Shown piece by piece: positions 1-6,915 of a DNA stretch of 11,209 bases. Position numbers and translations under genes: made by a program. Position 1 is the first letter of the stretch; each line of letters begins with the position of its first letter. The stretch covers positions 32,312-43,520 of the forward strand of contig DBQN01000047.1 of NCBI GenBank assembly GCA_002305255.1, in the 5' to 3' direction. Origin of the DNA: Firmicutes bacterium UBA1393 (lineage in GTDB: Bacteria > Bacillota > DTU025). A model generated the notes under the pieces. The model was not told the origin of the DNA and searched no databases. It saw only the letters and a program-made list of their open reading frames with translations.

Positions 1-654
1 CTCGAGAGCGACACTCAGTCTTACATGATCGGAGTCAACCTCGGAAGCATCGACAAGTGCGGGCACAGATTCGGGCCGGCACCGGCTGCGGAGACGCTGA
101 GAGCTGTGGAGGAGGTTAGTGCCGGTCTTCAGAAGGTTGCAGAGGCCCTTGAGGCGACACGACCGGGCAACTGGTGCATGATCATAACTGCCGACCACGG
201 AATGACGCTGGTAGACAAGGGCATAACCGTGGGAGATATGATCGATGCCGCAACGGAGCGCACCGGCGGTGAAGTCATAGCATCGCTAGACGGCGGCTGC
301 GCCTACTTCTGGTCAGACGACGCGACATTGGCAGCGCTGGCCGACGAGCTCAGGGCGCATCCGGGCGTCGATGAGGTCATCGACGCCGACGACGTGGCCA
401 GGCGGGCAGAGCTGCGCATCAGGCACCCCCGCATCCCCCCGCTCGTGGCCATAGTCAAGGAGAGCTACATGTTCATCGAGTCAGAGATGTTCATGGACTA
501 CACCAAAGGCAGCCACGGCGCGTGTTTCGCAAGCGATGTCATGGTGCCGTTCATCGTGGCCGGTCCGAGCGCTCCGACGGCTGAGGCCACTGCCGCGGCG
601 CGTTCAGTAACTGACATCTACGGAATGGTAGAGTCAGTCATCGGGCGGCGTTAG
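1..654 (+). CDS. Alkaline phosphatase superfamily (type I phosphodiesterase/nucleotide pyrophosphatase-like) hydrolase, 5' truncated by window
   Basis: The frame is open from the first base, so this is the C-terminal ~217 residues of a longer protein; the ATG at 25 is internal, not the start. Metal-ligand motifs of the alkaline phosphatase superfamily are visible in order. The segment SIDKCGHRFGP (Asp codon 52-54, His codon 64-66) corresponds to the DxxGHxxGP motif. TADHGM (Asp 193-195, His 196-198) is the classic DHG motif, and GSHGA (His 514-516) supplies the last His. In this family these bind two metals, usually zinc, to hydrolyse phosphate mono- or diesters. The nucleophile Ser/Thr and first Asp would lie upstream of the window. 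No signal peptide can be judged. The stop is followed by a hairpin and a sugar-kinase-like gene; the pairing suggests sugar- or phospho-ligand metabolism, but the substrate is unknown. Confidence 0.85.
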   Translation, partial: LESDTQSYMIGVNLGSIDKCGHRFGPAPAAETLRAVEEVSAGLQKVAEALEATRPGNWCMIITADHGMTLVDKGITVGDMIDAATERTGGEVIASLDGGCAYFWSDDATLAALADELRAHPGVDEVIDADDVARRAELRIRHPRIPPLVAIVKESYMFIESEMFMDYTKGSHGACFASDVMVPFIVAGPSAPTAEATAAARSVTDIYGMVESVIGRR

Positions 655-701
655 GCAGGAAGGAACTGCGATTCAGGGCGCGAACAGAATATGCACAGAA
701 T

Positions 702-728
702 GGAGGGCGGCGCTGCGCGCCGCTTTCC
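702..728 (+). terminator. Intergenic hairpin, possible weak terminator
   Basis: GGAGGGCGGCGC pairs with GCGCCGCTTTCC around a TGC loop, giving 12 consecutive pairs including two G-U pairs. It sits 48 bases after the hydrolase stop and 72 bases before the kinase start. There is no U-tract after the stem (the next bases are GTTGAATG), so it may be a weak or Rho-assisted terminator, or an mRNA-stabilising hairpin rather than an efficient intrinsic terminator. Confidence 0.4.
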
Positions 729-800
729 GTTGAATGAAGCAGGAGCGCTCCAGGAGAGACCCCGAGACACCTGAGCGTCGAACAGGAACGGTGAAACGTA

Positions 801-1871
801 TTGGACGTTGTTCTGGGCATAGACGGCGGTGGCACCAAGACTGCCTGTGCCGTGTCGCGGCTCGACGGCACGCTCCTCGGGCTGGGTTATGCAGGCGCGT
901 CTAACCCCCTGCGAGTGGCCGGGGGCTTCGCCGGGGCCGCCAGGGCGGTGGCTGAGGCGATCGAAGCTGCCATGGCCGATGCGGGCCTGGCGGGAGAGTG
1001 CGGCCCGAAAGCGCATGTCAGGGCGGTGTTCATGGCCCTGGGCGGCATCAGCAACGATGACGCTGCGCGGCGCATCGAGACGGCTGCGCGCGAAGTGATT
1101 GGGGCCCACAACGTATATGCTGACAACGACGCTGTTGCGGCACTCGCGGCTGCAGTCGGCGAGTCATACGGGGTGATCATCATTGCAGGCACCGGCAGCA
1201 TCGCGCTGGCGTGCGACCGGATGGGCCGCCGCGCGCGGAGCGGAGGCTGGGGCTACCGCATCGGCGATGAAGGCAGTGGGCAGTGGCTCGGGCGACTCGG
1301 TCTCGATGCGGTTGCGCGTGCCCATGATGGCAGGGGCCCGGCGACGGCGCTGACGGCGAGGGCTCTTCGACACTTCGGAATAGTCTCACCAGATGATCTC
1401 AGAACCGTCCTCTACAGGCAGCCCATCGATGCTCACGACATCGCGGGGTTCTCGCCTGAGGTCATGGCTGCGGCTGGCGAGGGAGACGGGCCTGCGTTGG
1501 CCATAGTGCGATCGGCCGCCTGCGAGCTGGTGGCGACTGCCATCGCGGCTGCTCGGCAGCTCGGACTGGGTTCTGATGGAACCGTATTCCCGGTGGCTCC
1601 GGCGGGCGGGGTGTTCAGCGCGGGTGAGATCATCCTCGGCCCGTTCCGCGAGGAGCTCGCGGCTTGCGCTCCCGCGGCGTCGCTGGTGCTGCCTGAGTTC
1701 CCACCAGTTGTGGGCGCGGTCATGCTGGCGCTCGAGCGTGCAGGGGCCGAGGCCGTGGCCAAGTCCGTGGCCGGGGTGCCCGGCGCGGTGGGCGCAATTG
1801 ACGGTGTGGTGCGAGCCAACCTCAGGAGATCATGGGCTGAGCTAGTGAGCCGCTTACGAACTACCGGATAG
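801..1871 (+). CDS. BadF/BadG/BcrA/BcrD-type ATPase / N-acetylglucosamine-kinase-like sugar kinase
   Basis: A 356-residue protein of the ASKHA (actin/sugar kinase/Hsp70) fold. The N-terminal phosphate-1 loop is GIDGGGTKT (residues 6-14). The catalytic/phosphate-2 region has ADNDAVAAL (107-115), with Asp108/Asp110 as candidate catalytic residues, followed by IIIAGTGS (126-133). The conserved GWGYRIGDEGSG block (149-160) is typical of N-acetylglucosamine/N-acetylmuramate kinases and the BadF family. A third nucleotide-binding segment is near PVAPAGGVFSAGE (264-276). No [4Fe-4S] cysteine pattern typical of benzoyl-CoA or 2-hydroxyacyl-CoA dehydratase activators is obvious, so an amino-sugar kinase is the likelier role. 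The start is TTG: an in-frame TGA at 792 leaves no room for an earlier start, and homologues begin just before the GIDGGG motif. AGGAACGG upstream is a modest ribosome binding site. Its neighbour is a phosphatase-family gene. The exact sugar is not predictable. Confidence 0.85.
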   Translation: MDVVLGIDGGGTKTACAVSRLDGTLLGLGYAGASNPLRVAGGFAGAARAVAEAIEAAMADAGLAGECGPKAHVRAVFMALGGISNDDAARRIETAAREVIGAHNVYADNDAVAALAAAVGESYGVIIIAGTGSIALACDRMGRRARSGGWGYRIGDEGSGQWLGRLGLDAVARAHDGRGPATALTARALRHFGIVSPDDLRTVLYRQPIDAHDIAGFSPEVMAAAGEGDGPALAIVRSAACELVATAIAAARQLGLGSDGTVFPVAPAGGVFSAGEIILGPFREELAACAPAASLVLPEFPPVVGAVMLALERAGAEAVAKSVAGVPGAVGAIDGVVRANLRRSWAELVSRLRTTG

Positions 1872-2164
1872 TGGTCAACTGATGCACGATTCATGCGTAT
1901 CTAACCATCAGAGTCGTTGGCGTCGGATGGGGCCGCAACATGAAGGGTGTGGCTGCAACGTGGGGCATCTCTCATCCTGACGTTCATGAGTTGCGGGCAC
2001 CGTGGCGAGGCCCCTGCGCCAGCTGAGTGCGTGTAGTACCCCACGCCCAGTGGAAATAACCAACCATTTCTGCATAGACATGAATATCACACTTTATGCC
2101 ACTAGAAAATCCCCGATAAATCGAATACCACCTCAAAGTGCATGATTATTTATGCGCGATTTCC
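1872..2164. other. Non-coding region upstream of the importer operon
   Basis: About 290 bases with no convincing gene. The left half is GC-rich and holds a duplicated GCCGCAACATG-like motif with a third inverted copy (annotated separately). The right half (about 2050-2160) is clearly more AT-rich than its surroundings, as expected for an upstream control region. An apparent in-frame ATG at 2152 lies upstream of the -35 box of the promoter at 2165-2193, so it is unlikely to be used. Confidence 0.6.
1928..1996. repeat. Short repeated motif (two direct copies and one inverted copy) upstream of importer operon
   Basis: GGCCGCAACATG (1931-1942) and GGCTGCAACGTG (1951-1962) match at 10 of 12 positions and start exactly 20 bases apart, close to two helical turns. 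A third copy lies inverted: TTCAT (1983-1987), two unpaired bases, then GTTGCGG (1990-1996). This is the complement of CCGCAAC + ATGAA at 1933-1944 and makes a 12-bp interrupted stem. The layout fits either a cluster of binding sites for a regulator or a stem-loop. It lies about 170-240 bases upstream of the -35 box, far for a simple repressor site. Function is inferred only. Confidence 0.35.
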
Positions 2165-2193
2165 TTGACCTCAACTGGATAGGATTGTACAAT
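2165..2193 (+). promoter_or_regulatory. Sigma-70/sigma-A type promoter of the liv-type operon
   Basis: TTGACC (2165-2170) matches the -35 consensus at 5 of 6, and TACAAT (2188-2193) matches the -10 consensus at 5 of 6. The spacer is exactly 17 bases. Transcription would start near 2200, about 50 bases before the ribosome binding site and start codon. It is the best promoter visible in the window and drives the importer genes in the right direction. Confidence 0.75.
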
Positions 2194-2208
2194 GTGGCTA
2201 AAGTCATG

Positions 2209-2225
2209 CGTGTGTACGGCACACG
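2209..2225 (+). promoter_or_regulatory. Small hairpin at the 5' end of the importer transcript
   Basis: CGTGTG (2209-2214) and CACACG (2220-2225) are perfect inverted repeats around a 5-base TACGG loop. They lie just after the predicted transcription start. It could be an operator at DNA level or a 5' mRNA-protecting hairpin; the stem is short, so this is weak evidence. Confidence 0.3.
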
Positions 2226-2236
2226 TCAAAGCATAT

Positions 2237-2244
2237 GGGAGGTG
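2237..2244 (+). promoter_or_regulatory. Ribosome binding site that decides the binding-protein start
   Basis: GGGAGGTG is a strong Shine-Dalgarno sequence. From the end of GGAGG it is 8 bases to TTG at 2251 and 14 bases to ATG at 2257. Spacing favours the TTG, codon identity favours the ATG; the two differ by only two residues ahead of the signal peptide. Confidence 0.6.
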
Positions 2245-2250
2245 GGTGTA

Positions 2251-3411
2251 TTGTCCATGAACTTCCGACGTTCGGTAATACTGACCCTGGCCGCAACGGC
2301 ATGCCTGCTCCTTACGTCCTCGGTCGGCTTCGCGTCGCTAGGTGGCACGGTCAAGCTCGGCTGGATCGGGTCACTCACGGGTGATCAGGCGGTATGGGGG
2401 CAGTGTGAGCTCAACACGGTCAAAATGCTTGCGGAGGAGATCAACGCCGCAGGCGGGCTCCTTGGCGCCAAAATTCAGGTAATCGGCTATGACACCAGGG
2501 GCGACGCGATGGAGGCCGTTAACGCGGTGCGCCGCCTGACCAGTCAGGACAAGGTCGTTACTATTATCGGCCCTAACACCAGCGGGCACGCCATCCCGAT
2601 CTCCTCCGTGCTCGAGGAGATGAAGGTTCCCGACATCGCCACAGTGGCGACTAACCCCAAGGTCACCGTTGTCGACGGAAAGGTCAAGCCTTTCAACTTC
2701 AGGGTATGCTTCATCGATCCATATCAGGGCGCGGTGGCCGCAGGATACGCATATGACGTGCTCAAGTTCCGCAAGGCGGCAGTCCTTTACGATGTGGCCG
2801 ACGACTATTCGCAGGGCCTCACCGAGTTCTTCATCAGCACCTTCACCCAGAAGGGCGGTCAGATAGTGGCCAAGGAGGCCTTCAAGTTCGGCGATAGCGA
2901 TTTCAGGCCTCAGCTGTCGAAGATCAAGGCAGCCAATCCTGAGGTCATCTTTATGCCCTACTTCTTCAAGGAGGTAGCGCTCAGCGCCAACCAGGCCAGG
3001 GAGCTTGGGATCAAGGCAACCCTCATGGGCGGCGACGGCTGGCCCAGCGAGGTTCTAATCGAGATGGCAGCTGATGCGGTGAACGGCAGCTATGTCGTGA
3101 ACCACCTTGACTTTGACGATCCTGATGTCGCCGACTTCAAGGCCCGCTATACCAAGAAGTACGGTCTGGCGGTTGAGCTCAACGGCTTCCTGGCCCACGA
3201 CGCCTTCCTGGTGTTTGTGGACGCCGTGAAGCGCGCCAACAGCTTCAACCCTGTTGCGATCAGGGATGCCATCGAGACTACGAAGATCAAGGGCATTACC
3301 GGCAACATCAACATCGACAAGAATACCCATAACCCAGAGGGCAAGGACGCGGCGATCATCAAAATCGTCAACGGCAACTACGTATTCCAGCAGAAGTACT
3401 CGCCCAAGTAA
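2251..3411 (+). CDS. Branched-chain amino acid type ABC transporter substrate-binding protein (LivJ/LivK-like, periplasmic-binding fold type I)
   Basis: About 385 residues. A signal peptide is evident: MNFRRS, then a hydrophobic stretch, and a probable signal peptidase I cut after VGFA. The Cys in the hydrophobic core (LAATAC) lacks a proper lipobox and is followed by more hydrophobic residues, so a lipoprotein is unlikely. The mature protein shows the family signatures: VKLGWIGSLTGDQAVWG near the N-terminus, LAEEINAAGGLLGAKIQVIGYD, VVTIIGPNTSGHAIPISSV with Ser/Thr ligand-contact positions, and the central VIFMPYFFKEVALSANQARELG. It captures ligand outside the membrane for LivHMGF. This class binds Leu/Ile/Val but also amides, urea, aromatic compounds and other solutes, so the ligand is not assigned. 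The start follows from GGGAGGTG at 2237; the longer frame from 2152 begins before the promoter and would bury the signal peptide. First gene of the operon. Confidence 0.92.
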   Translation: MSMNFRRSVILTLAATACLLLTSSVGFASLGGTVKLGWIGSLTGDQAVWGQCELNTVKMLAEEINAAGGLLGAKIQVIGYDTRGDAMEAVNAVRRLTSQDKVVTIIGPNTSGHAIPISSVLEEMKVPDIATVATNPKVTVVDGKVKPFNFRVCFIDPYQGAVAAGYAYDVLKFRKAAVLYDVADDYSQGLTEFFISTFTQKGGQIVAKEAFKFGDSDFRPQLSKIKAANPEVIFMPYFFKEVALSANQARELGIKATLMGGDGWPSEVLIEMAADAVNGSYVVNHLDFDDPDVADFKARYTKKYGLAVELNGFLAHDAFLVFVDAVKRANSFNPVAIRDAIETTKIKGITGNINIDKNTHNPEGKDAAIIKIVNGNYVFQQKYSPK

Positions 3412-3453
3412 GCGCGTTGGCGCTAGGTGAGTGGGCACGTTTGTTTACCGCTG

Positions 3454-3485
3454 AGAAGGCTGCGCGTTTCAGCGCGCAGCCTTCT
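3454..3485 (+). promoter_or_regulatory. Perfect 13-bp intercistronic hairpin between binding protein and LivH
   Basis: AGAAGGCTGCGCG (3454-3466) and CGCGCAGCCTTCT (3473-3485) are exact reverse complements around a 6-base loop. No U-tract follows, so it is not a standard terminator. In transport operons such hairpins after the binding-protein gene often shield the upstream mRNA from 3' decay or partly attenuate transcription, giving far more binding protein than permease. That role is inferred from position and structure. Confidence 0.7.
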
Positions 3486-3514
3486 GGCTACAGGCAGGCG
3501 GGAGGAGGGCAAGC

Positions 3515-4393
3515 ATGGCCCAGCTGATCCAACAGCTGATCAACGGAGTGTCTATCGGCAGCGTTTACGCATTGATGGCGGTGGGGTACTCGCTCGTCTA
3601 CAGCATCATGAATTTCAGCAACTTCGCCCACGGCGGCGTCATAATGGTAGGGTCATACCTGGGGTTTTACCTGCTCAAGGCGGCTAAGCTACCATTCCCC
3701 ACGGCGCTGGCCGGCGCCGCGCTGGGCGCAGCTCTGCTTGCAGTGATAGTCGAGAGGATCGCCTATCGACCTCTGCGCACCAGGAGCGCGCCGTTCCTCT
3801 ATTTCATCATCTCGGCCATGGGCGCGTCGATGTTCATCGAGAACTTCGTGGTGGCCACCATCGGTCCAACATTCAAGACATATCCAGCCGTGTTCTCACG
3901 CATGCCGTTCGAGATCGGTCCTCTGTATGTCGGCAGGATCGATGTTCTCATATTCGTAACGGCAGCGGTGTGCCTCATCGGACTTGTCTACTTCATAGAC
4001 CGCACCAAGCTGGGCAAGGCCGTCCAGGCCACCAGCTTCAATCAGCGAGCGGCGTCACTCATGGGGGTGAACACCGGTCTCGTGGTGACGCTGGTGTTCG
4101 CCATCGGCGGTCTGCTTGCCGGAGTGGCGGGCGTGCTCTTCGGCATGAAGTATACTGTGTACCCGCAGATGGGGGGAATCACGATCAAGTCCTTCATCGC
4201 GGCTGTGTTCGGAGGGTTGGGCAGCCTGCCCGGGGCGGTCATCGGCTCGCTGCTCCTCGGAGTCATCGAAACCATGGTGAGCGGGTATTTTTCGTCCAAT
4301 TACCGTGACCTCATATCCTTTACCCTGCTCATCGCGGTGCTGGTGTTCCGACCCATCGGGCTGATGGGCAAAGTTACAGAGGAGAAAGCGTAG
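3515..4393 (+). CDS. livH: Branched-chain amino acid type ABC transporter permease LivH
   Basis: 292 residues, close to the usual LivH size, and very hydrophobic with about eight predicted membrane-spanning stretches. The N-terminus (LIQQLINGVSIGSVYALMAV, then GYSLVYSIMNFSNFAHG) is the hallmark of LivH permeases. The cytoplasmic coupling segment for the ATPases is recognisable as KAVQATSFNQRAASLMGVN (about residues 168-186), followed by the conserved end segment AAVFGGLGSLPGAVIGSLLLG. It forms half of the translocation channel with LivM in the cytoplasmic membrane. The ATG is preceded by AGGAGGG (3503-3509) at 5 bases, which fixes the start. It follows the binding-protein gene after a hairpin and precedes livM by 15 bases. 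Confidence 0.95.
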   Translation: MAQLIQQLINGVSIGSVYALMAVGYSLVYSIMNFSNFAHGGVIMVGSYLGFYLLKAAKLPFPTALAGAALGAALLAVIVERIAYRPLRTRSAPFLYFIISAMGASMFIENFVVATIGPTFKTYPAVFSRMPFEIGPLYVGRIDVLIFVTAAVCLIGLVYFIDRTKLGKAVQATSFNQRAASLMGVNTGLVVTLVFAIGGLLAGVAGVLFGMKYTVYPQMGGITIKSFIAAVFGGLGSLPGAVIGSLLLGVIETMVSGYFSSNYRDLISFTLLIAVLVFRPIGLMGKVTEEKA

Positions 4394-4408
4394 AGGGGAG
4401 GGGCAGGC

Positions 4409-5329
4409 GTGAACTGGTTCTACATCAAGGGCATTCTGATCTTGTGCGGCATCAACCTCACGGCCGTGCTCGGCCTGTCGCTTCTCACGGGCTTCACCGG
4501 GCTCTTCTCCTTTGGCCACGCAGGTTTCATGGCCGTAGGCGGCTACGCGGCAGTATGGGCCGGTCTCAGGATGGGGCTTCCGTTCCCTGTGGCGCTGCTG
4601 GCGGGAGGGCTTGTTGCGGGAATAGTCAGTCTCCCAATTGGCAGACTCACACTCAACCTGAAGGGCGACTACTTCTGCATCGCCACGCTGGGCTTCGGTG
4701 AAGCCATCAGGCTCGTGCTTGACAATGTGCAGACCTTCGGCGGCGCCCGGGGCTGGGCTGGTATTCCGGTGACGACCACGCTGTTCAACGTGACGCTGGC
4801 GGCTGCCCTCGGCACATTTGTGATGGTACGCCTGGTGCACTCGCGCCACGGCCGGAACATGATCGCCATCAGAGAAGAGGAACTGGCCGCACGCACGGTG
4901 GGCATCAATGCACTCAAGTACAAGATGATGAGCCTGTTCATCAGCGCTGTTTACGCCGGCGTCGCAGGTGGGCTGCAAGCTTACTACCTCGGGTTCCTGC
5001 AGCCGAAGATGTTCAGCATGACGCGGTCTACCGAGCTGACCATCATGGTAATCTTCGGGGGCATCGGCAGCATCTCAGGCACCGTGCTCGGATCTATACT
5101 GCTCACGGCCTTGCCAGAGCTGCTCCGGGCATTCGCCCTGTGGCGGCTCGTGGTATACGGCGCTTCGGTGATATTCATCATGATCAGCCGGCCTGAAGGG
5201 CTCATGGGCGGCAAGGAGATCAGCATCGCGTGGTTCAGGCGGTTGCTGCGGCCGGTCGGCGTCGGTGGCGCCGGCGGGTCCGGCGGTGCCGGCGGTGCAG
5301 GCGCGGGCGGCAGGGGGGTGCGGCAATGA
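4409..5329 (+). CDS. livM: Branched-chain amino acid type ABC transporter permease LivM
   Basis: 306 residues starting at GTG, preceded by the purine-rich AGGGGAGGGG (4394-4403). Diagnostic sequences are LTGFTGLFSFGHAGFMAVGGY near the N-terminus (about residues 24-44), GDYFCIATLGFGEAIRLVLDN (about 89-109), the coupling region IREEELAARTVGIN (about 153-166) and VIFGGIGSISGTVLGSILL (about 214-232). It is the second channel subunit, partner of LivH. The last ~28 residues are odd: a Gly/Ala-rich low-complexity tail ending in Arg-rich GGRGVRQ, encoded by a GGCGGTGCC-type repeat, replaces the short tail usual for this protein. The stop overlaps the livG start (ATGA), indicating translational coupling. 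Confidence 0.95.
   Translation: MNWFYIKGILILCGINLTAVLGLSLLTGFTGLFSFGHAGFMAVGGYAAVWAGLRMGLPFPVALLAGGLVAGIVSLPIGRLTLNLKGDYFCIATLGFGEAIRLVLDNVQTFGGARGWAGIPVTTTLFNVTLAAALGTFVMVRLVHSRHGRNMIAIREEELAARTVGINALKYKMMSLFISAVYAGVAGGLQAYYLGFLQPKMFSMTRSTELTIMVIFGGIGSISGTVLGSILLTALPELLRAFALWRLVVYGASVIFIMISRPEGLMGGKEISIAWFRRLLRPVGVGGAGGSGGAGGAGAGGRGVRQ
5257..5318 (+). repeat. GC-rich low-complexity repeat encoding the LivM Gly/Ala tail
   Basis: A run of near-repeats of GGCGGTGCC / GGCGGTGCAGGC with almost no A or T encodes alternating Gly-Gly-Ala/Ser. It ends in a G-run that also serves as the ribosome binding site of the next gene (AGGGGGG, 5312-5318). Replication slippage could have created or lengthened it; an assembly or base-calling error should also be considered in such sequence. 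Confidence 0.6.
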
Positions 5330-6111
5330 GTGACATCCTCGAAGTACGACATCTGACAAAGCGTTTTGGCGGTCTCACAGCCGTTGATGACGTGAGCTTC
5401 AGCGTGGCGGAGGGGAGCATTGCCGGGCTGATAGGGCCGAACGGCGCGGGCAAGACTACCGTCTTCAACCTGATGACAGGTATCTACAAGGTCACGTCGG
5501 GTGAGATCATGTTCGAGGGCAAGCCCGTGCATGATCTTGATCCTCACATCGTGGCCGAGATGGGTGTGACTCGCACTTTCCAGAACATCAGGCTCTTCAG
5601 GCGGCTGTCGGTGCGCGACAACATCTTGACCGCCTGTCACGGCCGCGCCGACTACAATGTGGCGGACTCGATACTGCATACGCCCAGGTACCGCCAGGGT
5701 GAGCGCAGGCTGGCAACTGAATCAGAACGGTTGATGGATCTCATGAACCTTACCGAAGTTGCGTCGAGCAGGGCGAGTGAGCTTCCGTATGGCCTTCAGC
5801 GGCGGCTTGAGATCGCGAGGGCGCTTGCGGTGCGGCCGCGCCTCATTCTGTTGGACGAGCCTGCAGCGGGCATGAACCCCGACGAGACAATGCAGCTTAT
5901 GGCATTGATCGGTCGCATTCGCGATGAGTTTGCCTGCACTGTGCTGGTGATCGAGCATCGGATGGACTTGATCATGGGGATATGCGAGAACATCGTGGTG
6001 CTCAACTTCGGACGAAAGCTCGCGGAGGGGTCACCCGAGGTTGTCCAGAACGACCCGGCGGTGATCGAGGCATACCTCGGGGCGCACGAGGAGGTGTCGG
6101 CTCATGCTTGA
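5326..6111 (+). CDS. livG: Branched-chain amino acid type ABC transporter ATP-binding protein LivG
   Basis: 261 residues. Walker A GPNGAGKTT is at residues 37-45, the Q-loop Gln86 in RTFQNIRLF, the signature region LPYGLQRRLEIARAL at about 153-167, Walker B LILLDEPAAGMNP at 173-185, and the switch His211 in VIEHRMDL. The RTFQNIRLF motif and the C-terminal Asn-Phe-Gly-Arg-Lys and Val-Ile-Glu-Ala-Tyr-Leu-Gly segments are characteristic of LivG rather than LivF. It hydrolyses ATP at the inner face of the membrane, paired with LivF. The ATG at 5326 overlaps the livM stop (ATGA) and has AGGGGGG 7 bases upstream; an upstream extension of the frame into Arg-rich sequence is a shadow of the livM tail. 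Confidence 0.95.
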   Translation: MSDILEVRHLTKRFGGLTAVDDVSFSVAEGSIAGLIGPNGAGKTTVFNLMTGIYKVTSGEIMFEGKPVHDLDPHIVAEMGVTRTFQNIRLFRRLSVRDNILTACHGRADYNVADSILHTPRYRQGERRLATESERLMDLMNLTEVASSRASELPYGLQRRLEIARALAVRPRLILLDEPAAGMNPDETMQLMALIGRIRDEFACTVLVIEHRMDLIMGICENIVVLNFGRKLAEGSPEVVQNDPAVIEAYLGAHEEVSAHA

Positions 6112-6829
6112 GGTGAAGGATCTCAACGTGTTCTACGGCGGTATCCACGCCCTTCGCGACGTATGCCTGAAAGTGGAGCGGGGCGAGATCGTCACGATAA
6201 TCGGAGCGAACGGCGCCGGCAAGTCCACTCTGCTCAATGCCATATCCGGCGTGGTCAAACCGCGGAGCGGCAAGATCCTGCTTGATGGCCAGCCGGTGGC
6301 GGCAACGCCGCACGGCGTGGTGAAACAGGGAATCTGCCAGGTTCCCGAAGGGCGTCTGGTGTTCGCTAACCTGAGCGTGTACGACAACCTCATGATGGGC
6401 GCATACCTCAGGAGCGACAAGACCTCGATCATCGCAGACCTGCAGCGTGTGTATGCCCTCTTCCCGCGCCTCTCCGAGCGGCAAGGGCAGATGGCGGGCA
6501 CTCTGTCAGGCGGAGAGCAACAGATGCTCACGATGGGCCGCGGTCTGATGAGTTCGCCTCGGATAATGCTGCTAGACGAGCCGTCGCTGGGGCTGGCTCC
6601 GCTGCTGGTCGAGACGATATACCAGGTCATCGCCGAGATCAGGCGCGCCGGCACGACGATACTCCTCGTCGAGCAGAACGCCTACAAGGCGCTGGCAGTG
6701 GCCGACCGGGCTTACGTGCTCGAGCACGGTATCGTCACTCAGGAAGGCCCTGCACGCGAGCTTCTGCATGACCCCAGGATCAGGCAGGCTTACCTCGGCG
6801 TCAAGCAGGGGCAGACGCGGGTAGGGTGA
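6104..6829 (+). CDS. livF: Branched-chain amino acid type ABC transporter ATP-binding protein LivF
   Basis: 241 residues. Walker A GANGAGKST is at 34-42, the VPEGRLVFANLSVYDNL block characteristic of LivF at 80-96, the signature LSGGEQQM at 134-141, Walker B IMLLDEPSLGLAP at 154-166, and the switch segment LLVEQN (188-193), where LivF proteins commonly carry Gln instead of His. It forms the ATPase pair with LivG. The start is fixed by AGGAGGTG (6089-6096), a full anti-16S match 7 bases upstream; the gene overlaps the livG end by 8 bases, so the two are translationally coupled. It is the last gene of the operon and is followed by a strong terminator. Confidence 0.95.
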   Translation: MLEVKDLNVFYGGIHALRDVCLKVERGEIVTIIGANGAGKSTLLNAISGVVKPRSGKILLDGQPVAATPHGVVKQGICQVPEGRLVFANLSVYDNLMMGAYLRSDKTSIIADLQRVYALFPRLSERQGQMAGTLSGGEQQMLTMGRGLMSSPRIMLLDEPSLGLAPLLVETIYQVIAEIRRAGTTILLVEQNAYKALAVADRAYVLEHGIVTQEGPARELLHDPRIRQAYLGVKQGQTRVG

Positions 6830-6832
6830 GGC

Positions 6833-6849
6833 GCCGGTGCACCACCGGC
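6833..6849 (+). other. Small hairpin between livF and the terminator
   Basis: GCCGGTG and CACCGGC pair around a 3-base loop immediately after the livF stop. The arm CCACCG (6842-6847) could alternatively pair with CGGTGG about 10 bases downstream, so two mutually exclusive small folds are possible. It probably only protects or shapes the 3' end of the transcript. Confidence 0.3.
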
Positions 6850-6882
6850 AACTGGGCGGTGGCATTGGCGAACAAGTAGGTA

Positions 6883-6911
6883 GGGGCGGCGCAAGGCGCC
6901 GCCCCTTTTTT
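6883..6911 (+). terminator. Rho-independent terminator of the importer operon
   Basis: GGGGCGGCGC (6883-6892) and GCGCCGCCCC (6896-6905) form a perfect 10-bp GC stem with a 3-base loop, followed by six Ts. It lies 54 bases after livF and just before the end of the convergent cyclophilin gene. The other strand lacks a U-tract, so it works mainly for the plus-strand operon. Confidence 0.92.
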
Positions 6912-6915
6912 ATGC

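Noticed and set aside
2152..2250. N-terminal extension of the substrate-binding protein from ATG 2152
   Set aside because: It contains the promoter and ribosome binding site and would place ~33 polar residues before a clear signal peptide.
4055..4978. 307-residue minus-strand frame across livH and livM
   Set aside because: Translation is His/Glu/Gln-rich with no recognisable domain and lies wholly opposite two well-supported membrane protein genes; a shadow of GC-rich codon use.
5230..5325. Arg-rich N-terminal extension of LivG
   Set aside because: It is the LivM Gly/Ala tail read in another frame; the ATG at 5326 has its own ribosome binding site and matches the family start.
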